From Syntrophaceae bacterium UBA6109 (GTDB lineage: Bacteria > Desulfobacterota > Syntrophia > Syntrophales > UBA6109): 64,000 nt of DNA. Under the pieces are notes generated by a model. The model had not been told where the DNA came from and ran no database searches. It worked only from the letters and a program-made list of their open reading frames with translations. The stretch lies in assembly GCA_002428445.1 (NCBI GenBank), contig DIWJ01000024.1:66569-130568 (forward strand), read 5' to 3'. Positions 29,246 to 39,135 of this stretch are shown here, in pieces. The position numbers were made by a program, and so were the translations under genes. Numbering within the stretch: the stretch's first letter is position 1; each line of letters begins with the position of its first letter.

Positions 29246-30762
29246 GGTCCCTTCACAATCGTTGCGACGGTTCGGTTGTCGGGGGTGAAATACCTTTGGG
29301 CCGCCTTCTGGACGTCCGCCGCAGTGATCTGCTCGATCTTGTCGGGATGACGGACTGCGTACCGGTAGTCTCCCAGAAGCGCTTCATAGTAGGAAAGCAT
29401 CCCTGCCAGACCTGCATTGGAATTCAGGCCTCTGAGGTAATTCGCCTTCACCTGATTCTTGATCTTCGTCAACTCCCGTTCCTCAACCGGTTCCGATTTC
29501 AGACGATCGATCTCAACGTAGATCGCCTCTTCCAGTTCACGAGCAGAATGGGGATGCCGCGGAGTGGCGAAAATCGAAAAGAGATTGGGATAACGGGATC
29601 CCGGCAGACCGTTGACTGCTTCCACGGTCTCCGCCAGTCCGCGTTCCTCAATCAAACGTTTGTGGAACCGCGACGTCCTCCCCCGGGAGAGGACGGATTC
29701 GATGACATCCAGGACATAGTCGTCAAAATCCGGCGGCGGGGGTTTATGATATCCGATAACCAACTGCGGATTCGCTTCGAAACGGACGTCCACCCGACGC
29801 TCGCCGCGCTGCGGAGGCTCTTCCGTAGGCGGGAAATCCGAAGGGAGCTGCCTCGGTATAGCGCCGAAATAACGGCGGATCAATTTCATCGCGGCATCGG
29901 GATTGACGTCTCCCACGACGGCGATGACCGTATTGTTGGGGGCATGGGTCCTTCGATAAAAATCCGCCATGGAAACCATATCGAGGTTCTGCATATCGGA
30001 CGGCCAGCCGAGAATCGGTCGCCGGTACGGATGGGCCGTAAAGGCCGCAGCAAGAAACTGTTCGTACAGCTTTCCGTCCGGATCGGACTCGGACCGCTGC
30101 CGGCGCTCTTCCATCACGACGTCGCGCTCCGTGAAGAATTCGCGGAAGATCGTGTTCCTCATGCGGTCCGATTCGATACGCGCCCACAGCTCGATCTTGT
30201 TCGCCGGCAGGCTGACATGATATGTGATCAGGTCCTGTCCGGTCGATGCGTTCAGGTCCGTGGCGCCGTTCTCCGTGTAGAGTCGGTCGATTTCATTGGA
30301 GATCGTCCATCGGCGATGGGCCTGCTGCAACCGCGCCAGACGGCTGGCGAGCGTTGCGATCTTCGCGGCATCCGCCGCCTGTCCCTTTTTCCGCCGCTCT
30401 CCGTCGAGAAGCCTCCCGGTCTCGGCGATCTGATCCAGGAACCGACGCTCCTGGGAGAATCCTTTTGTGCCGATCGTCCTGGTTCCTTTGAACATCATGT
30501 GTTCCAGGAGATGCGCCATGCCGGTCTTTCCTTCCGCCTCATCGACAGCCCCCGCGCGGTAACGAATATACAGGGATACGGTGGGGCTGTGGTGCCGATC
30601 GAACAGCAGGACCGTGAGGCCGTTGGAAAGAACGTGCTTTTGCACCCGTTCTTCGAGATCAAATCCGGAAAGGGGCAGGGGTCTGAGGAGCAGCAGGAGA
30701 AGGACTGCGGTGAAGAAAATCAGAGGAGCGGCTGATCGATAGCGGAGTCGATGGCAAATCAT
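29242..30762 (-). CDS. M16 family zinc metallopeptidase, catalytic partner
   Basis: A 506-residue exported metallopeptidase. The N-terminal hydrophobic segment (about residues 10-30) is a signal peptide or anchor. The inverted zinc motif HLLEH is present in GMAHLLEHMMFKG. The third metal ligand probably lies in VVMEERRQR, after an insertion of 50 or more charged residues that may form a coiled coil. It degrades peptides or unfolded proteins in the periplasm. Its ATGA overlaps connect it to the non-catalytic partner downstream and to the small membrane gene upstream, which suggests stoichiometric expression. Confidence 0.92.
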   Translation of the reverse strand: MICHRLRYRSAAPLIFFTAVLLLLLLRPLPLSGFDLEERVQKHVLSNGLTVLLFDRHHSPTVSLYIRYRAGAVDEAEGKTGMAHLLEHMMFKGTRTIGTKGFSQERRFLDQIAETGRLLDGERRKKGQAADAAKIATLASRLARLQQAHRRWTISNEIDRLYTENGATDLNASTGQDLITYHVSLPANKIELWARIESDRMRNTIFREFFTERDVVMEERRQRSESDPDGKLYEQFLAAAFTAHPYRRPILGWPSDMQNLDMVSMADFYRRTHAPNNTVIAVVGDVNPDAAMKLIRRYFGAIPRQLPSDFPPTEEPPQRGERRVDVRFEANPQLVIGYHKPPPPDFDDYVLDVIESVLSRGRTSRFHKRLIEERGLAETVEAVNGLPGSRYPNLFSIFATPRHPHSARELEEAIYVEIDRLKSEPVEERELTKIKNQVKANYLRGLNSNAGLAGMLSYYEALLGDYRYAVRHPDKIEQITAADVQKAAQRYFTPDNRTVATIVKGP

Positions 30763-30998
30763 GTGGAGCAGGGATCGTTCTTGCGCGCCTTGAGGCAGGC
30801 GAAAATGCGAACGGCCGGGTAGATAAGGCCCACGGCGCTGATCAGGATCATGAGGGAGGAGGAAAAAAACAGCATGATAAACTCATGGGGGTTCTGCATT
30901 TGATAGGCAGACCACAACGTATTGAGGCCCAAGAGGAGAAACAGCAGGGAAGCGCTGCCGACAAGAATCTGTTTTATCCACCACCCGAAGGTCTTCAC
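30759..30998 (-). CDS. Small two-helix membrane protein of unknown function
   Basis: A 79-residue protein with two hydrophobic segments, near residues 8-30 (KQILVGSASLLFLLLGL) and 40-66 (FIMLFFSSSLMILISAVGLIY), and a basic, cysteine-containing tail (CLKARKNDPCST). I recognise no family. Its stop overlaps the catalytic M16 gene by four bases, so it is probably the first gene of that operon and might anchor or assist the peptidase. It is divergent from the deaminase gene. The 214-base gap between them holds a perfect 8-bp inverted repeat at 31016-31038. Confidence 0.6.
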   Translation of the reverse strand: MKTFGWWIKQILVGSASLLFLLLGLNTLWSAYQMQNPHEFIMLFFSSSLMILISAVGLIYPAVRIFACLKARKNDPCST

Positions 30999-31212
30999 CG
31001 CTCACCGGTTGTTCGAGAATTTTGCTGGAAAAAATTCTATAAGCTCCCCGGAGGAAATGCAAGAAATTTCGGCAGGCTGAGACGTCGCCGGGCATTTCAT
31101 GACAGGGTCGACATCCCCGAACGTCTTGCGGAGATACAGAAAGCGCTTGATTCTCTTGTCTCGCCGATTGTAGCGTGATATGTGGATTGCGCATCGACGC
31201 TGAGGAGGGCAT

Positions 31213-31689
31213 ATGAGACTGCAGTGGGACGATTATTTCCTGAAGATGGCAGAAACCGCCTGTCTGCGATCGACGTGTCTGAAGGCTCAATACGGGGCGG
31301 TGCTGGCCAAGGACAATACCATTATCAGCACGGGATACAATGGAGCGGCAAGCGGTGTTCGCAGTTGCATGGAGATCGGCGAATGCATCCAGGAGCACCT
31401 GCAGATGGACAGCGGGCGGAAGGATGAGACATGCCACTCCGTCCATGCCGAGGCCAATGCGATCGTGAGGGCAAGTTACGACCGGATGAAGGATGCATCA
31501 CTGTACATCTTCGGGGTTCAGAACGGGAAGCCAAAGAGCTCGGCTCCCTGCTTTTCATGCTGGAAGCTCATCTTCAATTCGGGGATCGGCAAAGTCATCT
31601 ACCTGGACGAACACGGCAAGAAGAGAATCGTTAACGTCAAGGTTGTAGATCGAAGCCGTATCCTTTCCTACGTGCCGACAGAGACCTAG
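31213..31689 (+). CDS. Deoxycytidylate deaminase family protein
   Basis: Zinc-dependent deaminase of 158 residues, most like dCMP deaminase/ComEB, which makes dUMP for thymidylate synthesis. The zinc site is HAE (in SVHAEANAI) plus PCFSC. There is an additional Cys/His-containing insertion (CMEIGECIQEHL and the CHSV segment) of the kind that binds a second zinc in dCMP deaminases. ATG 31213 is preceded by GAGGAGGG. It is monocistronic or heads a short run with the downstream glycosyltransferase. A related cytidine or guanine deaminase activity cannot be excluded. Confidence 0.85.
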   Translation: MRLQWDDYFLKMAETACLRSTCLKAQYGAVLAKDNTIISTGYNGAASGVRSCMEIGECIQEHLQMDSGRKDETCHSVHAEANAIVRASYDRMKDASLYIFGVQNGKPKSSAPCFSCWKLIFNSGIGKVIYLDEHGKKRIVNVKVVDRSRILSYVPTET

Positions 31690-31780
31690 GATATTTCCAC
31701 GCCTGCTTTTTTCACGGACACAGGAACGGGACCCTTTTTGAATCTTGTTTCCGAACCATTCTGCGTCGTCTATCCGTCCT

Positions 31781-32662
31781 ATGCGCGCCAAAGATATTCT
31801 CATCTGTCATCGGGGTTCGATTGGCGACTTCATTCTTACATGGCCGGCGCTGAGCAGCCTTAAAGAACTGCTCCCCGACGCCCCTCTTGTAGGAGTGGGC
31901 CGCCCGGAGCTGATGAAGCTCGCCGTCAAGGTGGGTCTCTTGGGATCTTTCCATGATGCCGAGCGTGCGGACATGTTGTCCTTCTTCAATGGTGAGCGGC
32001 TGCCATTCGGCATGCCGCCTCCCGCCGGCGCCGTTTTGTGGCTGACAGATGCCGGCAGACTGGCCTCGATGCTGTCTTCTGCCGCAACGCTTCCCGTGGC
32101 GGTGATCCCGCCTTTTCCTGAGGAGAAGATCCATGTCGCGGTTCATCACCTTCGCGCGCTTCATTCCTACTACCCGGTTACGATCCCGCGAGATGTGAAT
32201 TCCTGCTGCCGGCGACTGAATTTCGAACGCGGAGACGACGTGCTCATCCATCCGGGAAGCGGCGGTGCGGCAAAGATTTTTGCGCCGACCCTCTATCTGG
32301 AGATCCGCCGCCTGTTGAAAGAATTCGGCCTTCACCGGATCAAGTTTGTCTTTGGCCCTGCCGAAATTGACCGGGGCCTGACCCGTCTCTATGACGGCGC
32401 AGAGAGCATCCGGCCGTCGGATCTCTGCGAACTGGCGGAACATCTGTCAAGGGCGCGGCTTTACATCGGAAATGATTCCGGTGTCAGCCATTTGGCGGGC
32501 ATGCTGGATGTTCCGGTCGTCGCGTTCTTCCGCTCTACGGATCCTGCAATCTGGGGAGTACTGGGTCCAAAGGCCTGCAATTACCCTGTCGGCAGCGAAA
32601 ACGAGGCGCTGGCTGCCATGAAGCGCTATCTGCAGGCACCGATCGAGAAAAGCGTTCTTTAG
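31781..32662 (+). CDS. Glycosyltransferase family 9 protein (heptosyltransferase-like)
   Basis: About 293 residues with a two-domain GT-B arrangement. The N-terminal nucleotide-sugar family signature is GSIGDFILTWPALSSLKELL. The C-terminal signatures are IHPGSGGAAKIFAP and the donor-binding YIGNDSGVSHLAG. Members transfer ADP-heptose to the lipopolysaccharide core, which fits a diderm cell. ATG 31781 lacks an obvious ribosome-binding site, and TTG 31745 would add 12 residues. It converges with the EamA transporter 14 bases later. No other lipopolysaccharide gene adjoins it. Confidence 0.85.
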   Translation: MRAKDILICHRGSIGDFILTWPALSSLKELLPDAPLVGVGRPELMKLAVKVGLLGSFHDAERADMLSFFNGERLPFGMPPPAGAVLWLTDAGRLASMLSSAATLPVAVIPPFPEEKIHVAVHHLRALHSYYPVTIPRDVNSCCRRLNFERGDDVLIHPGSGGAAKIFAPTLYLEIRRLLKEFGLHRIKFVFGPAEIDRGLTRLYDGAESIRPSDLCELAEHLSRARLYIGNDSGVSHLAGMLDVPVVAFFRSTDPAIWGVLGPKACNYPVGSENEALAAMKRYLQAPIEKSVL

Positions 32663-32676
32663 GAGAACAACCTTCC

Positions 32677-33588
32677 TTATACGGATCTACTTTCTGTTCT
32701 CCGCCGATATTCCATAATCTGCAACACCGCGATCAGTCCCAGAGCCGATAAAATCAGCGCAATCCCGGCAGACTCAAAAAAAGACAGGCGTTCATCAAGC
32801 TGGATCGACGATGCAACCAAGCCGATGACGGGCGTTGCAAGTGCGCCCATGCCGGCAACACCGGCCGGAAGCATCCGGAGGACGTAGTACCATAAAAAGA
32901 CGGCCAGACTGCCGGCAAGAAGGGCATTGTAAAGAAGCGCAAAAACGAAATAGCCCGACCAGGAGATCGGAGGCGAGGGGATGACAAGGGCCAGCAAACA
33001 CAAAGGGAGAGATCCGATAAGCATCTGCCAGGCGGAGAAGGTCATGGTGTCGTATTCGCCGCGTCGCTGGATCATCTTCACGATGATGGTGCTGATCGCC
33101 CAAAGCATGCCCGCGGCGATGGCGAGGATCTTGCTGAGCAGGCTTCCCTGAAGGTTCCACGGCTCAAGAAGGCCGATCATGCCCGCCAGCGCCATGAGGA
33201 CGGGAATCCAATACGTCGTCCGGATGCGCTCCCCGAGGATCGGCCCCGCAAACAGCAGCGTCCAGAAAGGCATCGTGTACATCAGGATCGCCGTCTTCCC
33301 GGCAGCCCCGGTTGCCAAGGCCAGCGTGGAGAGGCCCATCGAACCGGTCGTGGAAAGAATGCCGACCAGGAACGTCAGCGGCAATTCTTTCGGGCGGAGG
33401 TTGGCGCCGCTGATTTTTGCGAGCGCCAACAGGCACAGCGCTCCCATAAAGGTCCGCAGGGCCACGAAATCCAGGGGATCGATAAAGCGAAGGGCCTCTT
33501 TGACGACGACCCAGCTGTAACCCCAGATGAAAGACATGGCCAGCAGGGCGAACAGCGCTTGATTTGGATGCTTGACGGGGGGATGCAT
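32677..33588 (-). CDS. EamA/DMT superfamily transporter
   Basis: A 303-residue inner-membrane protein with about ten hydrophobic helices in two EamA repeats. The first repeat starts ALLAMSFIWGYSWVVVKEAL and the second near ILAIAAGMLWAISTIIVKM. Members export amino acids, nucleosides or other metabolites, but the substrate here is not predictable. It lies 35 bases downstream of the B12-type radical SAM gene on the same strand and is likely co-transcribed with it, which might mean it exports that enzyme's product. That link is inference only. Confidence 0.88.
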   Translation of the reverse strand: MHPPVKHPNQALFALLAMSFIWGYSWVVVKEALRFIDPLDFVALRTFMGALCLLALAKISGANLRPKELPLTFLVGILSTTGSMGLSTLALATGAAGKTAILMYTMPFWTLLFAGPILGERIRTTYWIPVLMALAGMIGLLEPWNLQGSLLSKILAIAAGMLWAISTIIVKMIQRRGEYDTMTFSAWQMLIGSLPLCLLALVIPSPPISWSGYFVFALLYNALLAGSLAVFLWYYVLRMLPAGVAGMGALATPVIGLVASSIQLDERLSFFESAGIALILSALGLIAVLQIMEYRRRTESRSV

Positions 33589-33623
33589 GGAAACAATCCT
33601 GGGTCAATTGGCAGGCACAGCCC

Positions 33624-34970
33624 TCAGGGGAGCGGTTGCCTGGCCAGCCGCTTCAGCGCGCTGAAGCGCTTGTCGGACAAGCGGACATCACGGCAAGGGA
33701 GCAACGTGTTGTTCTGGAAAAGCGGCTCTTTGTCAATCGGGAAAGGCGAAGCGCGCACGGACGCTTCCCACAATGCGGTGCCGGGGATGGGCGAGTATTC
33801 TGCAAGCAGCGGTCTTGCTCCTTTTTCCCGGACGTAGCGGATACTTTCTTCTACCTCTTCGGGCGACTGGGCAGGGAGCCCGCAGAGAATATAGACTCCG
33901 ATATCCTCCGATCGATAGCCAGCCTCTTTCAGATATCCGACCGCACGGAGAAATTCATCGTTGGTCGTCTTGCCGCCTGTCAGTCTTTGACGGACGGCGT
34001 CGGATGTTTCAAAGCCGAAACGTATCGTCTCGAATCCGGACCGTCGCATAAGGCTCGCGCATTCGGCCGTTACTTCACGAAGATGCAGGCCGTTTGGGCA
34101 ATGAAAGGAGCAGGTCATGCCGCGGCGGAGCAGCTCGCGCAACAGGGGGATAATGAATGCCTCCGGCTTGATCAGCAGGGCGTCATCATAAAATGAAAAA
34201 TTGCGAATTCCCAACGTGCGGTACCAGTGGTCAATCTCGTCGGCAACCTTGAACGGATCGCGCCTGCTGAACTGCCGGTGAAGAAGATGCGCAGCGCAAT
34301 AGCTGCACCGGAATGGACACCCTCTGGACGTGAGGATCGGCACGTGTCTGAAGATCGGATAGAGATCGAAAGCGGGGTAGGGGAGAGCGTCAAGGTCGTC
34401 TCCAGAAGGAATGAACGAAGGAGTGACCGCAAACATTTGCCTGAGTTTTTCGAGAACGGTAAGAATTCCATCGCCGCTGATCAAGACGTCGGCTCCGCTG
34501 CCTTTCGCGTGATCGGGACACAAGGTGACATAGTTCCCGCCCAGAACGATGGGTGTCGAGGGGAGTTCTTCATGCAGAATGCTGATGGTTTCCCATACAC
34601 CCGGATACCAATAGGTCATCATCGAGGTGACGAGGACCAGATCGGGTTTTGGCTGGGCGCTCAGAACGGCCCGCAACGCCCGCGGCGTTATACCGTAACG
34701 GCTGTAACGGCGGGGCACCAAATCAAGGCACTTGGGTTTGAGAATGGTCTGCCTGGGCAATTTCCCTCTTCCCGACAAGTGTCTTGCCGGTGGCGTTCGG
34801 AAATCCGTGGGAATGGACGAATGGCATGGATCAAGACAATCGATGACATTCACATCGAATCCATTCTTTCGGAGTACGGATGCCAGATAGAGCAGGCCGA
34901 GCGGTCTTATCCAGAAGTCGTAGGCGGCAAAATCATGAATCCATGGCTGGACAAAGAGTATTCGTCTCAT
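33624..34970 (-). CDS. B12-binding-type radical SAM protein
   Basis: About 448 residues. The N-terminal part resembles a cobalamin-binding Rossmann domain, with RRILFVQPW, PLGLLYLASVLR, VNVIDCLDP and later VLGGNYVTLCPDHA. The canonical radical SAM motif SRGCPFRCSYC (CX3CX2C) lies near residue 226, followed by FYDDALL and IRFGFETSD. The N-terminal domain lacks a clear DxHxxG motif, so true cobalamin binding is uncertain. Such enzymes methylate or rearrange unactivated carbons, but the substrate is unknown. ATG 34970 is the chosen start, and GTG 34988 is possible. It diverges from the MerR-cyclase gene across an AT-rich gap. Confidence 0.83.
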   Translation of the reverse strand: MRRILFVQPWIHDFAAYDFWIRPLGLLYLASVLRKNGFDVNVIDCLDPCHSSIPTDFRTPPARHLSGRGKLPRQTILKPKCLDLVPRRYSRYGITPRALRAVLSAQPKPDLVLVTSMMTYWYPGVWETISILHEELPSTPIVLGGNYVTLCPDHAKGSGADVLISGDGILTVLEKLRQMFAVTPSFIPSGDDLDALPYPAFDLYPIFRHVPILTSRGCPFRCSYCAAHLLHRQFSRRDPFKVADEIDHWYRTLGIRNFSFYDDALLIKPEAFIIPLLRELLRRGMTCSFHCPNGLHLREVTAECASLMRRSGFETIRFGFETSDAVRQRLTGGKTTNDEFLRAVGYLKEAGYRSEDIGVYILCGLPAQSPEEVEESIRYVREKGARPLLAEYSPIPGTALWEASVRASPFPIDKEPLFQNNTLLPCRDVRLSDKRFSALKRLARQPLP

Positions 34971-35091
34971 CGCCACGCCTACTATCACATCGAAAAGAAA
35001 ATAACAATCATTTGGGATACGTTAAATACACTATAGATAATACTGTCCAATTATTGAATATTAATGTTATTAATACGAATAAAGAGGAAAC

Positions 35092-35154
35092 ATACGTGTC
35101 TCATATGTACAGTCTAATATTACTTGACAAGACACATATATACAGTATAATTAC
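35092..35154 (+). repeat. Direct and inverted repeats around the MerR-cyclase promoter
   Basis: A 10-base inverted repeat pairs ATACGTGTCT (35092-35101) with AGACACATAT (35130-35139), one mismatch. An imperfect direct repeat aligns CATATGTACAGTCTAATATTAC-like bases (35102-35123) with CATATATACAGTATAATTAC (35135-35154), about 33 bases or three helical turns apart. The second copies overlap the promoter spacer and -10 box, as an operator would. Confidence 0.55.
35124..35151 (+). promoter_or_regulatory. Consensus promoter of the MerR-adenylate cyclase gene
   Basis: TTGACA at 35124-35129 and TATAAT at 35146-35151 both match the sigma-70 consensus perfectly, with a 16-base spacer. This is the best promoter in the window. 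It lies inside an AT-rich stretch of about 240 bases between divergent genes, leaving an untranslated leader of about 70 bases before TTG 35229. Confidence 0.75.
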
Positions 35155-35228
35155 GCACCATGGGACGGGATATATATTCTGTATGAATAATGATTTGAAT
35201 TGTCTGTCTGTGCCATCCGGAGGACGCC

Positions 35229-36818
35229 TTGAACTGGATCGATAGTATCGACCTGATGAAGAGGACCGGTCTCTCGCGAGCAACGCTCAATAATTATATA
35301 CGAATGGGCTTATTGCCGAGACCATCCGTCAAGCGGCCTGAAGGCAGGAGTAACGTCCGAAGAGTCGGTTTTTTCCCCATTGAAGTCCTGTCGACGATTG
35401 AGAAGATAAAGAATTTAAAAAAAGAAGGGATGTCCATGCCGGAAGTAAGAACGATTCTCGAAAACAGCCCCATCTTTGATGACAAGAAAGACGCGGGGCG
35501 AATTGAACCGGTCCAGGATATTTCTGCAACGGCCGATCTTCCTTTTGGAACTGTTGGTCACACCCAACCCGGTGTGCAACCATCGAAGAGCCCGAAAAAC
35601 CTTCCTCCTCCGGAGGATCTCAGAAAGAATGGGGATGAACTTCAACTGACGCTTCAGGAATTGGCAACACCGGCTTACCTGGTGAATAACAATTTCGAAG
35701 TCGATTGGATCAACAGCCAGGCCGAAGAACTGATCTTCAGGACTCCGGTTGCACAGATCCAGGAAGCGGAGGGACGGAACGTCTTCCGTCTCTTGTTTGA
35801 GAAGCTTCTTCTTGGAACAGGTGGGCTGCCAAACGAAGGTCTTTCCTCTCTGCATATGAAATTTTTCAAGGCGAGGCATCCAAAGAGTTCCCTGGACAAG
35901 GTCTGTGAGGGGATCGGGAGCGCGAGAATTTCCGCACTCCAGTCTCAATATGAACAGGTCGATGCAGCGCAGGGCGGATTGCACGAGTCCTACATAAGCC
36001 TGCTCTCCCCCGACGGAATGAAGCAGATCTATCATGTCCATGCCATCGTATACAGGGAGGGCGTCTTCTTCCTGTATACGACACCCGAACAATCGATGGC
36101 GGGTATCGCTGAACTTCTTTGCAGCCGCGGAAAGATCATACAGGAATTGCTGAAGCGGCGGCTGCCCACATTGGTTTCTTTCTGTGTGTTGGTGGCTGAT
36201 CTTCAGGATTCGGTCAGGATATGCGCTGAACTTCCTCCGGATGAATATTTTGAGCTGATCAACCAGATATGGAAGTGTATGGAGTGTGCATTCAAGAAAT
36301 ACTATGGGACCTATGGAAAACACGCGGGCGACGGCATGGTCTACTATTTTCTCAAAGAAAACGATGCGGATTACATCATGAACTCCATCCGTTGTGCAAC
36401 GGAATTGCGTGAAAAGATGAGGGAATTGAGCAGTGCCTGGCGAGACAAGAAGCATTGGTTCAATGACCTGCATCTGAATATCGGCATCAATGAAGGTCAG
36501 GAATTTTTTGGCAGGATTCCGGCGGCGCCGACGATTGAATTTACGGCCTTGGGCGATTCGGTGAATTATGCGGGACGGCTTTCGGATTTCGCTCGCAACG
36601 GCTCAATCTGGGTGACAAAGAATCTGGTGAACAAGATAACCGTTGAACAGAGGACCAGGATCCGCTTTGGCATCCGTAAGTCGAATCAGGGATCGGAGAT
36701 CTTCCTTGAAACCCTTTTTTCCCGCATGATGGACATGATCAAGCCGGATCATCCGAAGTATCCAAAATTTGCGGACATTGCCACGCTGGCCGTCACAGAG
36801 GTAATGGATGTCCGTTGA
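35229..36818 (+). CDS. MerR-type DNA-binding, PAS-like, class III adenylate cyclase fusion
   Basis: A 529-residue three-part protein. Residues 5-80 form a MerR-like winged helix (LMKRTGLSRATLNNYIRMGLLP and the wing before FFPIEVLSTIEKIK). Residues 140-290 look like a PAS sensor (ATPAYLVNNNFEVDWINSQAEEL). Residues 315-500 are a class III nucleotidyl cyclase catalytic domain. All key residues are present: metal-binding Asp324 and Asp368, the adenine-selecting pair Lys364/Thr439, and Asn446 and Arg450 of the transition state. It therefore should make cAMP as a homodimer. No membrane segment is seen. TTG 35229 follows GGAGGA. Coupling of DNA binding to cyclase activity is inferred from the domain layout only. 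Confidence 0.85.
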   Translation: MNWIDSIDLMKRTGLSRATLNNYIRMGLLPRPSVKRPEGRSNVRRVGFFPIEVLSTIEKIKNLKKEGMSMPEVRTILENSPIFDDKKDAGRIEPVQDISATADLPFGTVGHTQPGVQPSKSPKNLPPPEDLRKNGDELQLTLQELATPAYLVNNNFEVDWINSQAEELIFRTPVAQIQEAEGRNVFRLLFEKLLLGTGGLPNEGLSSLHMKFFKARHPKSSLDKVCEGIGSARISALQSQYEQVDAAQGGLHESYISLLSPDGMKQIYHVHAIVYREGVFFLYTTPEQSMAGIAELLCSRGKIIQELLKRRLPTLVSFCVLVADLQDSVRICAELPPDEYFELINQIWKCMECAFKKYYGTYGKHAGDGMVYYFLKENDADYIMNSIRCATELREKMRELSSAWRDKKHWFNDLHLNIGINEGQEFFGRIPAAPTIEFTALGDSVNYAGRLSDFARNGSIWVTKNLVNKITVEQRTRIRFGIRKSNQGSEIFLETLFSRMMDMIKPDHPKYPKFADIATLAVTEVMDVR

Positions 36819-36947
36819 GAAGAGCCCTATGAACTGCAGACCAATCGTGAACCGCACCAGGTCTGAACATTCGCCCTCTTCATGGTGATCCCCTGCGCAG
36901 GATTTTCTCCTTCCGTTGGTGTCTGAAATGTCTCCCCAAGGAGAGAA

Positions 36948-36983
36948 GCAGACAAAAGACTTGAAGCGGATGTCTTTTGTTGC
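36948..36983 (+). other. Hairpin between the cyclase gene and dtd
   Basis: A 9-bp perfect stem (ACAAAAGAC at 36952-36960 with GTCTTTTGT at 36972-36980), extended by GC pairs, has an 11-base loop. It lies in the 200-base gap before dtd and lacks a trailing T run, so a terminator role for the cyclase transcript is only possible. A second small hairpin (TCTCC/GGAGA) lies just upstream. Confidence 0.35.
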
Positions 36984-37018
36984 TAACATGCGCGCCAACT
37001 CAAACAGGAACAGTTTTT

Positions 37019-37468
37019 ATGCGTGCTGTTGTTCAACGTGTCAACGAAGCCATTGTTATTGTTAATGAAAATGTGATATCGAAAATCGGGAAGGGGCTCT
37101 TGATCTTTCTCGGTGTTGAGAAGGGGGATCAAGAGGAAGACGCCGATTATCTGTTCGAAAAGATCATTACCCTGCGGATATTTGAAGACGAACAGGAAAA
37201 GATGAATCTGGCCCTATCGGACATCGGTGGCCAGCTGATGGTGGTATCTCAGTTCACTCTTCTTGCGGATTGCCGCAAAGGCCGGAGACCTTCCTTTACG
37301 GAAGCGGAAGAACCTCTCCGGGCGAAGACCCTTTACGAATATTTTCTAAGAATTGCCTCCGGGCGTATGGATGGAGTCGCCAGCGGCGAGTTTCAGGCAT
37401 CGATGAAAGTGGAGTTGGTTAACGCCGGTCCCGTAACGATGATTCTTGACAGCCGGAAACGATCTTGA
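37019..37468 (+). CDS. dtd: D-aminoacyl-tRNA deacylase
   Basis: Removes D-amino acids (and glycine) mischarged on tRNA. It is 149 residues, the normal size. It starts MRAVVQRV and contains SQFTLLADCRKGRRPSF and the NAGPVT segment carrying the Gly-cis-Pro substrate-rejecting motif of the partner subunit. ATG 37019 is preceded by AGGAA about eight bases upstream. It is followed by guaB about 90 bases downstream on the same strand. Confidence 0.95.
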   Translation: MRAVVQRVNEAIVIVNENVISKIGKGLLIFLGVEKGDQEEDADYLFEKIITLRIFEDEQEKMNLALSDIGGQLMVVSQFTLLADCRKGRRPSFTEAEEPLRAKTLYEYFLRIASGRMDGVASGEFQASMKVELVNAGPVTMILDSRKRS

Positions 37469-39016
<1,548 letters not shown>

Positions 39017-39135
39017 AATTCAAGCGGCGTTTTCCTCAATAGAGCGTCTACGCATCTCCCGAACCGCGACCGCCGTCCTCTTTTCCTGCCCCTCGGCAGC
39101 CGAAACGGTCATCACCAGCGAACCCGGTGGAAGGC

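Noticed and set aside
29119..30735. A 538-codon plus-strand open frame
   Set aside because: It is antisense to the catalytic M16 gene and lacks a start signal.
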